DNA of 24,239 bases, from the NCBI GenBank assembly GCA_964604565.1, contig CAZRZN010000039.1, forward strand, positions 1-24,239. Reading direction: 5' to 3'. Origin of the DNA: CAZRZN01 sp964604565. Its GTDB lineage: Bacteria; Pseudomonadota; Alphaproteobacteria; Rhodobacterales; Rhodobacteraceae. The translations under genes and the position numbers were made by a program. Below are positions 15,883 through 23,890 of the stretch, piece by piece. Each line of letters starts with the position of its first letter. The stretch's first letter is position 1. Under the pieces are notes generated by a model that saw only the letters and a program-made list of their open reading frames with translations, was not told the origin of the DNA and ran no database searches.

Positions 15883-16413
15883 ATGCAACATCCCCGCGAT
15901 ATCGTGCGTAAGTCCTTGCCCAGCCTCCGTCCGCCGGCGGCTGAGGATGGAGCGGCGATCTGGGAGCTGGTGCGCTCATGCAAGCCGCTCGATGAAAACT
16001 CCATGTATTGTAACATGGTGCAGTGCGACCACTTTGCCGACACCTGCGTGGTGGCGGAACTGGACGGCCAGATCGTCGGTTGGGTATCGGCTTACGTCAT
16101 CCCCAGCGACCCTGAGACGTTGTTCGTCTGGCAGGTCGCGGTCTCCGAGAAAGCACGCGGCATGGGCCTTGGCGGTCTGATGTTGCAGGGCATTCTGGGT
16201 CGTGACTCCTGCGCCGATGTGACCCGTCTGCAAACCACCATCACCAGCGACAATGACGCCTCCTGGGCGCTCTTCCGCAAGTTTGGCGATTTGCAGGACA
16301 GCGATCTGGACGTCGAACCCTATTATACGCAATCGCTGCACTTCCGGAACAAGCACGACACAGAGAACCTCGTGACGATCCAGGTTGAGCAGTCTCTGGT
16401 GCAGGCTGCCTGA
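15883..16413 (+). CDS. ectA: L-2,4-diaminobutyrate N-gamma-acetyltransferase
   Basis: GNAT enzyme, second step of ectoine synthesis: acetyl-CoA plus L-2,4-diaminobutyrate gives N-gamma-acetyl-diaminobutyrate. 176 residues with the EctA-typical LRPPAAEDGAAIWELVRSCKPLDENSMY, then VAELDGQIVGWVSAY, and the acetyl-CoA pyrophosphate loop RGMGLGG (92-98) preceded by VWQVAVSEKA. The C-terminus carries YYTQSLHF. First gene of the operon; the ATG is preceded by GAGGAG about 9 nt away, 54 bp before ectB. Confidence 0.97.
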   Translation: MQHPRDIVRKSLPSLRPPAAEDGAAIWELVRSCKPLDENSMYCNMVQCDHFADTCVVAELDGQIVGWVSAYVIPSDPETLFVWQVAVSEKARGMGLGGLMLQGILGRDSCADVTRLQTTITSDNDASWALFRKFGDLQDSDLDVEPYYTQSLHFRNKHDTENLVTIQVEQSLVQAA

Positions 16414-16467
16414 TCGTCGCTCGATCCGGCCGCCCCCAACTCATTCGCAAATTTGAAGGAGACCACA

Positions 16468-17754
16468 ATGTCTTCGCAAACCTATGACAAGACGATTTTC
16501 ACGCGACGTGAATCCGAAGCGCGCAGCTATTGCCGCAGCTTCGACGCCGTCTTTACCTCCGCCGTCGGGTCGGAAATGACCGACGACAGCGGACGCACCT
16601 ACATCGACTTTCTGGCGGGTTGTTCGTCGCTGAACTACGGTCACAATGATCCGGACATGAAGGCGGCTCTGGTCGAACATCTGTCCGAGAACGGCATCGC
16701 CCACGGTCTGGACATGTATACCGGGCCCAAGGCGCGCTTCTTCGAGACGTTCGAGGATCTGATCCTCAAGCCGCGTGGCATGGACCACAAGATCATGATG
16801 ACCGGTCCGACCGGCACCAACGCCGTCGAAGCCGCGATGAAGCTGGCCCGCAAGGTGACCGGACGGCGCAACATCGTCGCCTTTACCAACGGGTTCCACG
16901 GCATGACAATGGGTGCCCTGTCCTGCACGGGCAATTCCGGCAAGCGGGCGGGCGCGGGTGCGCCGCTTTGCGGCACGACCCATATGCCGTTCGAGGGCGC
17001 ATTTGGCGACAAGGTCGACAGCCTTGAGATCATCGAGCAGATGTTGGGCAACCCGTCCTCGGGTGTGGATGCGCCTGCGGCCTTCATCATCGAACCCGTC
17101 CAGGGTGAGGGCGGTCTGAACGCCGCCTCCAAGGAATTCATGCAGGGCATCGCCCGGCTCGCCAAGAAACACGGCGCGCTGCTGATCGTCGATGACATTC
17201 AGGCGGGATGTGGCCGGACCGGCACCTTCTTCTCCTTCGAGGAAATGGGAATCGAGCCGGACATGATCCCGATGGCCAAGTCGTTCAGCGGCATGGGCCT
17301 GCCTTTCGCGGCGCTGCTGATCAAGCCGGAGCTGGATATCTGGAAGCCGGCAGAGCACAACGGCACCTTCCGGGGCAACACCCATGCCTTTGTGACGGCA
17401 CGGGTCGCGCTCGAAAAATTCTGGAGCGACGACGCCCTGCAAAAGGATGTCGCGCGGCGTGCCAAGATCATCGAGGAAGGTCTTGAAACGATTGCGTCGA
17501 TGGTTCCGGACGCCAAGCTCAAGGGGCGTGGCATGATGCGCGGTGTCGACGTCGGATCGGGCGATTTGGCGGATGAGATCTGCGCCGAAGCCTTCAAGAA
17601 CGGTCTGATCATCGAAACGTCGGGTGCCAACGACGAGGTCGTAAAGATCCTCGCGCCGCTGACCACACCGGATGAGACCCTGAAAGACGGGCTGAAAATC
17701 CTGATTGATGCGGCGCGCAGCGTCGTAACCAACCACAAGATTGCGGCGGAGTAA
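16468..17754 (+). CDS. ectB: L-2,4-diaminobutyrate transaminase
   Basis: PLP class III aminotransferase, first step: L-aspartate-beta-semialdehyde plus glutamate gives L-2,4-diaminobutyrate. 428 residues of standard length; RRESEARSYCRSFDAVF at the N-terminus, TGPTGTNAVEAAMKLARKVTGR (cofactor phosphate region), the conserved FHGMTMGALSCTGN, LIVDDIQAGCGRTG with the pyridine-contacting Asp, and Lys271 in PMAKSFSGMGLP as the Schiff-base lysine. ATG 16468 is chosen since AAGGAG stands 7 nt upstream; an in-frame TTG at 16453 overlaps that site. Confidence 0.97.
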   Translation: MSSQTYDKTIFTRRESEARSYCRSFDAVFTSAVGSEMTDDSGRTYIDFLAGCSSLNYGHNDPDMKAALVEHLSENGIAHGLDMYTGPKARFFETFEDLILKPRGMDHKIMMTGPTGTNAVEAAMKLARKVTGRRNIVAFTNGFHGMTMGALSCTGNSGKRAGAGAPLCGTTHMPFEGAFGDKVDSLEIIEQMLGNPSSGVDAPAAFIIEPVQGEGGLNAASKEFMQGIARLAKKHGALLIVDDIQAGCGRTGTFFSFEEMGIEPDMIPMAKSFSGMGLPFAALLIKPELDIWKPAEHNGTFRGNTHAFVTARVALEKFWSDDALQKDVARRAKIIEEGLETIASMVPDAKLKGRGMMRGVDVGSGDLADEICAEAFKNGLIIETSGANDEVVKILAPLTTPDETLKDGLKILIDAARSVVTNHKIAAE

Positions 17755-17760
17755 CATATC

Positions 17761-18162
17761 ATGATCGTCAGAGACTTTGAGAAAATCAGCCAGAACGAGC
17801 GTGATCGTGTGGTGTCGGATGCACATTGGACAAGTGTCCGGATGCTGCTGGCCGACGACAACATGGGCTTTTCCTTCCATATCACCTTTCTGGAAGCGGG
17901 ATCGGAGCACACGTTCCATTACAAGAACCACTTCGAAAGCGTCTATTGCGTGCAGGGCAAGGGGTCGATCACCGACCTTGCAACCGGCGAGACGCATGAG
18001 ATCCGCCCGGGTGTGATGTATGCGCTGGACCAGCACGACAAGCATACGCTGCGCGCCGAAGAAGAGCTTGTCATGGCGTGCTGTTTCAACCCGCCGGTGA
18101 CCGGCAAGGAAGTCCACCGAGAGGACGGATCCTACGCCGCTCCCGAAGAGGTCGAGGCCTGA
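17761..18162 (+). CDS. ectC: L-ectoine synthase
   Basis: Cupin-fold enzyme that cyclises N-gamma-acetyl-diaminobutyrate to ectoine with loss of water. 133 residues, standard length. Glu59 (HFESVYC), Tyr87 (GVMYALD) and His95 (DKHTLRA) align, with a constant offset of two, to the iron ligands I recall for Paenibacillus lautus EctC (Glu57, Tyr85, His93), so the active site is intact. It begins six bases after ectB and ends four bases before ask. Confidence 0.98.
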   Translation: MIVRDFEKISQNERDRVVSDAHWTSVRMLLADDNMGFSFHITFLEAGSEHTFHYKNHFESVYCVQGKGSITDLATGETHEIRPGVMYALDQHDKHTLRAEEELVMACCFNPPVTGKEVHREDGSYAAPEEVEA

Positions 18163-18166
18163 ATTG

Positions 18167-19585
18167 ATGGCACATACTGTTGAAAAGATAGGCGGGACGT
18201 CGATGTCCCGCCTCTCCGAATTGCGTGACACGCTCTTCATGAAAGACGGCAAGGCGAGCTATGGCCGTATCTTTGTCGTATCCGCCTTTGCTGGGATCAC
18301 TGATCTTCTGCTGGAGCACAAGAAGACCGGTGAGGCAGGAGTCTACGCCCGTTTCGCCAACGCCGAAAACGATCACGGCTGGCACGAGGCGCTGGACCGG
18401 GCATCGCAGGCGATGATCGCCGCGCATGAAGAGGTGCTGGACCATCCCGGTGACGTTGATCAGGCCACCGCCTTCGTGCAGGAACGGATCGAGGGCGCAC
18501 GCAACTGCCTGATTGACCTCCAGCGTCTGTGTTCCTACGGGCACTTTCGTCTGAACGCCCATCTCCTGCACATCCGCGAATTGCTTTCGGGGTTGGGAGA
18601 GGCGCATTCCGCCTTGGTCGCGACCCTGTGTTTGCAGCGCGCGGGCGTGAATGCGCGGCACGTCGATCTGACGGGTTGGCGTGACGATGGCGAAGTCACC
18701 CTACAAGAACGCCTGTTGCGCGGCATGGACGGCATCGACACCGAAACGGAGATGCCGATCGTGACCGGCTATGCGCAGTGCCGCGAAGGATTGATGCGCG
18801 AATACGACCGCGGATATTCCGAGGTGACATTCTCCCGCTTGGCCGCCGAGACGGGCGCCAACGAGGCGATCATCCACAAGGAATTTCATCTGTCTTCCGC
18901 GGATCCCAAGATCGTCGGCGCGGAGAACGTGCGCAAGCTGGGCCGGACCAACTACGATGTGGCCGACCAGATGGCCAACCTCGGGATGGAGGCGATCCAC
19001 CCGTCCGCCGCGAAATCGCTGCGGCAAGCCGGGGTGGCCCTCCGCGTGACCAACGCCTTTGATCCGGGCGATCCGGGCACGTTGATCGACGACCAGCCCG
19101 CAGAAGAGGCAGGCGTGGAGATCGTGACCGGTCTGGACATCATCGCGCTCGAAGTGTTCGAACAGGACATGGTCGGCGTGAAAGGCTACGATGCCGCGAT
19201 CCTCGACGCATTGACCCGCCACAACGTGCGGATCGTGTCGAAAGTGTCGAACGCCAACACTGTGACGCACTACGTCGATACCTCGCTCAAATCCTTGCGC
19301 CGGGTCGAAAGCGACCTTTGCAAGCTGTATCCGCAGGCGGAGATCAACACGCGCAAACTGTCGCTTGTGTCCGTCGTGGGACGGGATCTGAACGGGTTGT
19401 GCGTGCTCCAGCGCGGGCTTGAGGCGCTCAGCAAGGCGGGGCTCGAATCCGTGGGGGCCACCCAGGGACCGCGCAACGTGGACACGCAATTCCTCATGGA
19501 GCGCGGCCAATGCGTCGATGCGATCAAAAGCCTGCATGCGGCTTTTTTTGATGGCGGCGAGGCGAAGGTCGCCTTGGTCGCCTAA
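18167..19585 (+). CDS. ask_ect: Ectoine-dedicated aspartokinase (Ask_Ect)
   Basis: Aspartate kinase specialised for ectoine, phosphorylating aspartate to feed the semialdehyde pool used by EctB. 472 residues with the N-terminal VEKIGGTSMSRL nucleotide-binding motif, the FVVSAFAGITDLLLEHKKTGE segment characteristic of this branch, the substrate-binding FSRLAAETGANEAIIHKE, and C-terminal ACT-type regulatory repeats (LVSVVGRDLNGLCVLQRGLEAL). Dedicated copies are reported to be less feedback-sensitive than LysC-type enzymes; that is family knowledge, not visible here. ATG 18167 follows ectC by four bases; a TTG just before it at 18164 is ignored. ectD is absent, so hydroxyectoine is not made from this locus. 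Confidence 0.95.
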   Translation: MAHTVEKIGGTSMSRLSELRDTLFMKDGKASYGRIFVVSAFAGITDLLLEHKKTGEAGVYARFANAENDHGWHEALDRASQAMIAAHEEVLDHPGDVDQATAFVQERIEGARNCLIDLQRLCSYGHFRLNAHLLHIRELLSGLGEAHSALVATLCLQRAGVNARHVDLTGWRDDGEVTLQERLLRGMDGIDTETEMPIVTGYAQCREGLMREYDRGYSEVTFSRLAAETGANEAIIHKEFHLSSADPKIVGAENVRKLGRTNYDVADQMANLGMEAIHPSAAKSLRQAGVALRVTNAFDPGDPGTLIDDQPAEEAGVEIVTGLDIIALEVFEQDMVGVKGYDAAILDALTRHNVRIVSKVSNANTVTHYVDTSLKSLRRVESDLCKLYPQAEINTRKLSLVSVVGRDLNGLCVLQRGLEALSKAGLESVGATQGPRNVDTQFLMERGQCVDAIKSLHAAFFDGGEAKVALVA

Positions 19586-19599
19586 ATCTGAAAACTTCG

Positions 19600-19625
19600 G
19601 GCGGCCCGGGTTCGGGCCGCCATTT
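19600..19625 (+). terminator. Terminator hairpin of ectABC-ask
   Basis: GGCGGCCCG-GGTT-CGGGCCGCC forms a perfect 9-bp stem (19600-19608 with 19613-19621) and is followed by ATTTG. It starts 14 bases after the ask stop. The U-tract is only three bases long, so termination may be partial. Confidence 0.7.
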
Positions 19626-20123
19626 GCGGTTCCATCCCTCCGGCAGGCGTGGGCAGAGCAGGCCGGGGGCGCAATTGCGTCCCTTCCTTGTTGTGGGGGG
19701 CCGTCTTTGGGACAAGACCACCCCGACGCTTTCATCGGCCCGTTAGGGATGAACGTCTTTGGACAGCACTCACTATCCGGGGTTATGCTTCAGGAATGCT
19801 GTCACGCGGCGCCGCGCGGGTTACGCGTTTTCCTCCCTGCCGCCTTTCCTGCAAACGCCCGTTGCCTTTTTTTCCGGCGACGCTGCGAGTCGGAAAGTGT
19901 TTCGATCTCCGGTCCACAGACCTCGGGCGCGGACGTCCTGGGCGGACGAGATCACGGGCCATCCTGTTCAAAGAGCCAGGGCGTGTGATCGCGACTTGCT
20001 GCGCGACATCGGGGAACTGAGGCAGGCGGCGCGCGCGCAAAGGATGGTTTTGACGCCGGGCCGGTTTGCGCGCATCAAGGGCGCATGACCGTCACCCGTC
20101 ACCCATCACCGCCGAGGACATCC
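19622..20123. other. About 500-bp region between the ect terminator and the sulfotransferase-like gene, no confirmed gene
   Basis: Three plus-strand frames are open for 100-190 codons but their compositions are Arg/Cys/Pro-rich, like shadows. The exception is the last ~45 codons of the frame ending at 20088, which look protein-like (RDLLRDIGELRQAARAQRMVLTPGRF, helical, G/C-ending codons). Its upstream part is not convincing and I see no clear start. The stretch also holds a T-run (19867-19873) and long GC-poor patches around 19740-19800. A small protein or RNA cannot be excluded. Confidence 0.5.
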
Positions 20124-20849
20124 ATGAACATTGCCTGCTGGTCCGGCCCGCGCAATCTGTCGACCGCGCTGATGTATTCCTTTGGCGCGCGGCCCGATTG
20201 CGGTGTCTGGGATGAACCATTCTATGCCGCCTATCTCGCACGGACCGGGATTCACCATCCGATGCGCGATGAGATCCTAGCCGCGGGGGAGCCTGATCCG
20301 GACAGGGTGGCGCAACGGTGCGCCGCGCCCGCGCCGGGCGGACAGCGGCATTTCTACCTGAAACTCATGACCCATCACCGGCTGGAGGGCGATACCCTCG
20401 ATTGGGCGACCGAGGCTGTCCATGTCCTCTTGATCCGCCATCCCGCCCGCGTGCTGGCCAGCTACGCGGCCAAGCGCGAAAATCCCACCCTGTCGGATAT
20501 CGGTTTTGCCCAGCAGGCGGAGATCTTCGATGAGATCCGGGCGCGCGGGCTGCCCTACGCGGTGATCGACAGTTTCGACATCCGCCGCGACCCCGGCCCG
20601 GCGCTGCGGGCGCTTTGTGCAAAGATCGGTTTGCCCTTCGACGCGGCGATGCTGCACTGGCCGAAGGGCGGTCATCCCGATGACGGCGTCTGGGCGCCGC
20701 ATTGGTATGACGCGGTCCACCGGTCCACGGGTTTTGCCGGTGGCGAGGGCCCTTTGCCGCCGGTCGATCTGGCGTTGACGGCGGTCCATGACGCCGCCTT
20801 GCCGCATTATACCCGCCTGCGGGCCGAGGCCCTTGCCGCCGGGGCCTGA
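20124..20849 (+). CDS. Sulfotransferase-like P-loop protein
   Basis: 241 residues. The N-terminus WSGPRNLSTALMYSF matches the 5'-phosphosulfate loop of sulfotransferases, and VLLIRHPARVLASYAAK matches the 3'-phosphate-binding motif, so PAPS-dependent sulfo-transfer is predicted. Further features are WDEPFYAAYL and the C-terminal LHWPKGGHPDDGVWAPHWYDAVHRSTGF. Such proteins in marine alphaproteobacteria are often annotated only as 'sulfotransferase-like'; no substrate is known. I prefer ATG 20124, with GAGGA 6 nt upstream and a motif-near N-terminus, over ATG 20085. The gene stands alone before tig. Confidence 0.8.
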   Translation: MNIACWSGPRNLSTALMYSFGARPDCGVWDEPFYAAYLARTGIHHPMRDEILAAGEPDPDRVAQRCAAPAPGGQRHFYLKLMTHHRLEGDTLDWATEAVHVLLIRHPARVLASYAAKRENPTLSDIGFAQQAEIFDEIRARGLPYAVIDSFDIRRDPGPALRALCAKIGLPFDAAMLHWPKGGHPDDGVWAPHWYDAVHRSTGFAGGEGPLPPVDLALTAVHDAALPHYTRLRAEALAAGA

Positions 20850-20906
20850 ATCCCGCTTGCGCCGGGGCGCGACGGGCAATAGAAGGTGCCAAATTCGCCG
20901 ACACGC

Positions 20907-20927
20907 GCGCCCCGGACTCCGGGGCGC
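20907..20927 (+). promoter_or_regulatory. Strong hairpin 22 bp upstream of tig
   Basis: GCGCCCCGG-ACT-CCGGGGCGC is a perfect 9-bp stem with a 3-nt loop. No U-tract follows (TTGACC), and the tig ribosome binding site lies just beyond. It could be a 3' end element of the sulfotransferase-like mRNA, or a 5'-leader structure of tig. Confidence 0.5.
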
Positions 20928-20949
20928 TTGACCATTCGAAGGAAGAGAT

Positions 20950-22275
20950 ATGCAGGTCACCGAGACGCTGAACGAGGGGCTCAAGCGCGGTTACGCCATT
21001 ACCGTGACGGCATCCGAACTGGACGACAAGGTTACGGAAAAGCTGAAAGAGGCGCAGCCCGATGTCGAGATGAAGGGTTTTCGCAAGGGCAAGGTGCCGC
21101 TGCCGCTGCTGAAAAAGCAGTTCGGCCAGCGCCTTCTGGGCGAAACCATGCAGGAAGTCATCGACGGCGCGATGAACAAGCATTTCGAGGACAGCGGCGA
21201 CCGCCCGGCGATGCAGCCCGAGGTCAAGATGACCAACGAGGACTGGAAAGAGGGCGACGACATCCATGTCGAGATGAGCTACGAGGCGCTGCCCGAGGTG
21301 CCCGAGTTCGACATGTCCGGCATCGTGCTCGAAAAACTGGTGGTCAAGGCCGACGATGCCTCCGTCGACGAGGCGCTGGAATCGCTGGCCGCGTCCTCGC
21401 AGGAGTTCGAGGACAAGGACGGCGCATCCGAGGATGGCGACCAGGTGGTCATCGATTTCATCGGCAAGGTCGATGGCGAGGCTTTCGAAGGCGGTGCGGC
21501 GGAGGACTATCCTCTGACGCTTGGCTCCAACAGCTTCATCCCCGGGTTCGAGGAACAGTTGATCGGCGTGTCCGCCGGTGACGAGAAGGAAGTCGAAGTC
21601 AATTTCCCCGAGGAATACGGCGCAGAGCATCTGGCCGGCAAGGCGGCTGTCTTCGACGTGACGGTCAAGGGTGTGAAGGCCCCGAAAGCGGCGGAAATCA
21701 ACGACGAGATGGCCCAGAAATTCGGCGCTGAGGATCTGGAGGCTCTGAAAGGGCAGATCCGCGAGCGGCTCGAGGCGGAATACAATGGCGCGGCGCGTCA
21801 GGTGATGAAACGTGCGCTGCTCGACAAGCTGGATGAGATGGTGACCTTCGATCTTCCCCCGACGCTGGTCGAGGCGGAGGCCAAGCAGATTGCCCACCAG
21901 TTGTGGCATGAGGAAAACCCCGAGGTCGAAGGCCATGACCACGAAGAGGTCGAGCCCACCGACGAACACATCTCCCTTGCCGAGCGTCGCGTGCGCCTTG
22001 GCCTGCTGCTGGCCGATCTGGGTCAGAAGGCCGAGGTGGAAGTGACCGAGGCAGAGATGACGCAGGCGATCATGAACCAGGCCCGGCAATACCCGGGGCA
22101 GGAGCGCCAGTTCTTTGACTACGTGCGCCAGAACCCGCAGATGCAGCAGCAGATGCGCGCGCCGATCTTCGAGGACAAGGTCGTCGACCACATCGTCGAA
22201 AAGGCCGAGGTGACCGAAAAGGAAATCACCAAGGAAGACCTTCAGAAGGCTGTTGAGGCGCTGGACGACGAGTAA
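20950..22275 (+). CDS. tig: Trigger factor, ribosome-associated peptidyl-prolyl isomerase chaperone
   Basis: Binds at the ribosomal tunnel exit near L23 and shields nascent chains. 441 residues: the N-terminal ribosome-binding domain contains the signature GFRKGKVP (about 43-50), the middle FKBP-type isomerase domain spans about 160-245 (GDQVVIDFIGKVDGEAF; SFIPGFEEQLIGVSAGD), and the C-terminal chaperone arms follow. A His/Glu-rich insert, GHDHEEVEPTDEH, occurs in the C-terminal domain. The ATG follows AAGGA by 7 nt, and a strong terminator stands 28 bases after the stop. Genes often next to tig (clpP) are absent. Confidence 0.98.
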   Translation: MQVTETLNEGLKRGYAITVTASELDDKVTEKLKEAQPDVEMKGFRKGKVPLPLLKKQFGQRLLGETMQEVIDGAMNKHFEDSGDRPAMQPEVKMTNEDWKEGDDIHVEMSYEALPEVPEFDMSGIVLEKLVVKADDASVDEALESLAASSQEFEDKDGASEDGDQVVIDFIGKVDGEAFEGGAAEDYPLTLGSNSFIPGFEEQLIGVSAGDEKEVEVNFPEEYGAEHLAGKAAVFDVTVKGVKAPKAAEINDEMAQKFGAEDLEALKGQIRERLEAEYNGAARQVMKRALLDKLDEMVTFDLPPTLVEAEAKQIAHQLWHEENPEVEGHDHEEVEPTDEHISLAERRVRLGLLLADLGQKAEVEVTEAEMTQAIMNQARQYPGQERQFFDYVRQNPQMQQQMRAPIFEDKVVDHIVEKAEVTEKEITKEDLQKAVEALDDE

Positions 22276-22303
22276 TCGTCAACAACCTGATCAACATGGA
22301 AAC

Positions 22304-22330
22304 GCCGCCCTTTCTGGGCGGCTTTTTCTT
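22304..22330 (+). terminator. Rho-independent terminator of tig
   Basis: GCCGCCC-TTTCT-GGGCGGC (22304-22322), 7-bp perfect stem, then TTTTTCTT. Classic layout 28 bases after the stop codon. Confidence 0.9.
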
Positions 22331-22352
22331 GTCTGGACTTCTTCTTGTCTGG
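22326..22352. repeat. 11-bp tandem direct repeat after the tig terminator
   Basis: TTCTTGTCTGG occurs at 22326-22336 and again at 22342-22352, a period of 16 bp, the first copy overlapping the U-tract of the terminator. It may be a slippage duplication; no function is suggested. Confidence 0.6.
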
Positions 22353-22451
22353 TCCGCGGTGACGTTGGCAGTGCACGTGCGGCCCAAGGACGGGATTGCG
22401 GGGCACCCGGCCGAGCAGAACCTGGCTATCGCTTGACCCATGTCCTGCAAG

Positions 22452-22480
22452 AAAAACGCCGCGTCCCGAAGGGCGCGGCG
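22452..22480 (-). terminator. Rho-independent terminator of rpsF-rpsR-rplI
   Basis: Read on the minus strand: CGCCGCG-CCC-TTCG-GGA-CGCGGCG followed by TTTTTC. The 7-bp outer stem is perfect, with one A:C mismatch and a UUCG tetraloop inside. It lies 54 bases beyond the rplI stop and faces the tig terminator, so the two operons are insulated from each other. Confidence 0.88.
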
Positions 22481-22533
22481 CTGTGTATGTTACGGATTCC
22501 CGACCCCGCAAAGGGGGATCGGGGCGGGAAGGA

Positions 22534-23157
22534 TTAGCTATCCCGCGGATCTTCGCCAGAGTCGTCGGTGGACCGTGCAGGACCATCGTCGTCCTCGGAG
22601 GCCGCACTGCCGATATCGTCGAACAGTTGGGACACCTCGAATTCGGCCTGCGCCTCTTCCTCGGCGGCGAGATCCTGAATCGACTTGCCGCTTTCCTGCA
22701 GCTCGGCCTCTTCGGGCGAGCGTGCGACGTTCAGCGTGATCAGGGCCATGACCTCGGGGTGCAGGTGCACCTCGACCTCATGCAGACCCAGTTCCTTGAT
22801 CGGCTGGCGGATCAGAACCTGCTTGCGGTCGATCGAATAGCCGTTCTCGGTGGCGACATTGGACGCGTCGCGTGTGGTGACAGACCCGTAAAGGTTGCCA
22901 CCGTCCGAAGCGGAGCGAATCACCACGAAGGTCTGGCCATCCAGACGCGTCGACAGCGCCTCGGCTTCCTTGCGGGATTCAAGGTTGCGCGCTTCGAGCT
23001 GGGCTTTCTGCTCTTCGAAATGCGCAATGTTCTCTTTGGACGCGGTCAGCGCCTTGCCTTGCAGCAGCAGGTAGTTGCGGGCGAAGCCGGGCTTGACGTC
23101 GACGACGTCGCCCATCTGACCCAGCTTGGCCACGCGTTCCAGAAGGATGACTTGCAT
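22534..23157 (-). CDS. rplI: 50S ribosomal protein L9 with long acidic C-terminal tail
   Basis: Large-subunit protein at the base of the L1 stalk. The N-terminal domain MQVILLERVAKLGQMGDVVDVKPGFARNYLL, the long connecting helix (KENIAHFEEQKAQLEARNLESRKEAEAL) and the C-terminal domain (RQPIKELGLHEVEVHLHPEV) are complete. At 207 residues it is about 55 longer than E. coli L9 (149); the extra tail is rich in Asp, Glu and Ser (FDDIGSAASEDDDGPARSTDD) and probably disordered, as in related alphaproteobacteria. The ATG is preceded by AAGGAG at 8 nt and begins 12 bases after the rpsR stop. Confidence 0.97.
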   Translation of the reverse strand: MQVILLERVAKLGQMGDVVDVKPGFARNYLLLQGKALTASKENIAHFEEQKAQLEARNLESRKEAEALSTRLDGQTFVVIRSASDGGNLYGSVTTRDASNVATENGYSIDRKQVLIRQPIKELGLHEVEVHLHPEVMALITLNVARSPEEAELQESGKSIQDLAAEEEAQAEFEVSQLFDDIGSAASEDDDGPARSTDDSGEDPRDS

Positions 23158-23169
23158 GTGTCGTTCTCC

Positions 23170-23397
23170 TTACTTCACGGCGTAGGGCAGAAGGGCGAGG
23201 AAGCGGGCGCGCTTGATCGCGCGGGCCAGCTCACGCTGCTTCTTGGCCGAAACGGCGGTGATACGGGAAGGCACGATCTTGCCACGCTCAGAGATGTAGC
23301 GCTGCAGCAGCTTGGTGTCCTTGTAGTCGATCTTGGGTGCATTGTCGCCCGAGAAGGGGCAGACCTTGCGGCGGCGGAAAAATGGTTTTGCTGCCAT
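23170..23397 (-). CDS. rpsR: 30S ribosomal protein S18
   Basis: Small basic ribosomal protein that binds 16S rRNA together with S6. 75 residues, standard length: [12 protein letters not shown], the helical core [21 protein letters not shown] and [21 protein letters not shown]. Middle gene of the operon, with AGGAG before the ATG and 23 bases after the rpsF stop. Confidence 0.98.
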
Positions 23398-23420
23398 GGT
23401 TTAACTCCTCTTCCTAAGGC

Positions 23421-23783
23421 TTAGTCGCGGGGCCGGCGTTCGCGGCGGTCGCCACGTTCGTCGCGCTTTTGCATCTGGACGGACGGACCTTCGGGATGTT
23501 CGTCGACCTTGATGGTCAGAACGCGCATCACGTCGTCATGCAGGCGCATCAGGCGTTCCATTTCCTGAACGGCCGTTGCGGGCGCGTCGGTCTTGAGAAA
23601 AGCGTAATGACCCTTGCGGTTCTTCTTGATCTTGTAGGCCATCGTCTTGACGCCCCAGTACTCGCTTTCGACGACCTTGCCGCCGTTGTCGGAGAGAACT
23701 GTGGAGAAATGTTCGACAAGGCCTTCGGCCTGCGCGTTGGACAGATCCTGACGCGAGATAAAGACATGCTCGTACAGCGGCAT
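23421..23783 (-). CDS. rpsF: 30S ribosomal protein S6
   Basis: Forms a dimer with S18 on the 30S platform. 120 residues starting MPLYEHVFISRQDL, with the conserved LVEHFSTVLSDNGGKVVESEYWGVKTMAYKIKKNRKGHYAF, and a basic/acidic low-complexity tail (QKRDERGDRRERRPRD), a variable part in this family. An in-frame extension to 23918 crosses the proposed promoter and is rejected; ATG 23783 is followed directly by the universal S6 N-terminus and has GGAG 6 nt upstream. Confidence 0.97.
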   Translation of the reverse strand: MPLYEHVFISRQDLSNAQAEGLVEHFSTVLSDNGGKVVESEYWGVKTMAYKIKKNRKGHYAFLKTDAPATAVQEMERLMRLHDDVMRVLTIKVDEHPEGPSVQMQKRDERGDRRERRPRD

Positions 23784-23816
23784 GCGGGCTCCATTTCTAT
23801 CAAGGCGCATTTCATA

Positions 23817-23848
23817 GGGCAGGGGTTCTGGCCTTTCGCGCCCTGCCC
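23817..23848 (-). promoter_or_regulatory. 5'-leader hairpin of rpsF, possible S6:S18 autoregulatory element
   Basis: GGGCAGGG pairs with CCCTGCCC (8 bp, perfect) around a 16-nt purine-rich loop, 33 bases upstream of the rpsF ATG and inside the predicted leader. Many bacteria have an rpsF leader RNA bound by the S6:S18 complex for autogenous control. Position fits, but I cannot match the published consensus by eye. Confidence 0.4.
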
Positions 23849-23890
23849 ACGAGAGTCTGCGCGGAAAAATCGTCTGCGAAAGGATGGCTC

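Noticed and set aside
16441..18252. 603-codon minus-strand frame opposite ectB-ectC
   Set aside because: Antisense shadow spanning two verified genes and their junctions, no motif.
20365..22191. 608-codon minus-strand frame opposite tig
   Set aside because: Same GC-rich antisense effect; composition is low in Lys and repetitive (His/Arg/Leu), while tig is unmistakable.
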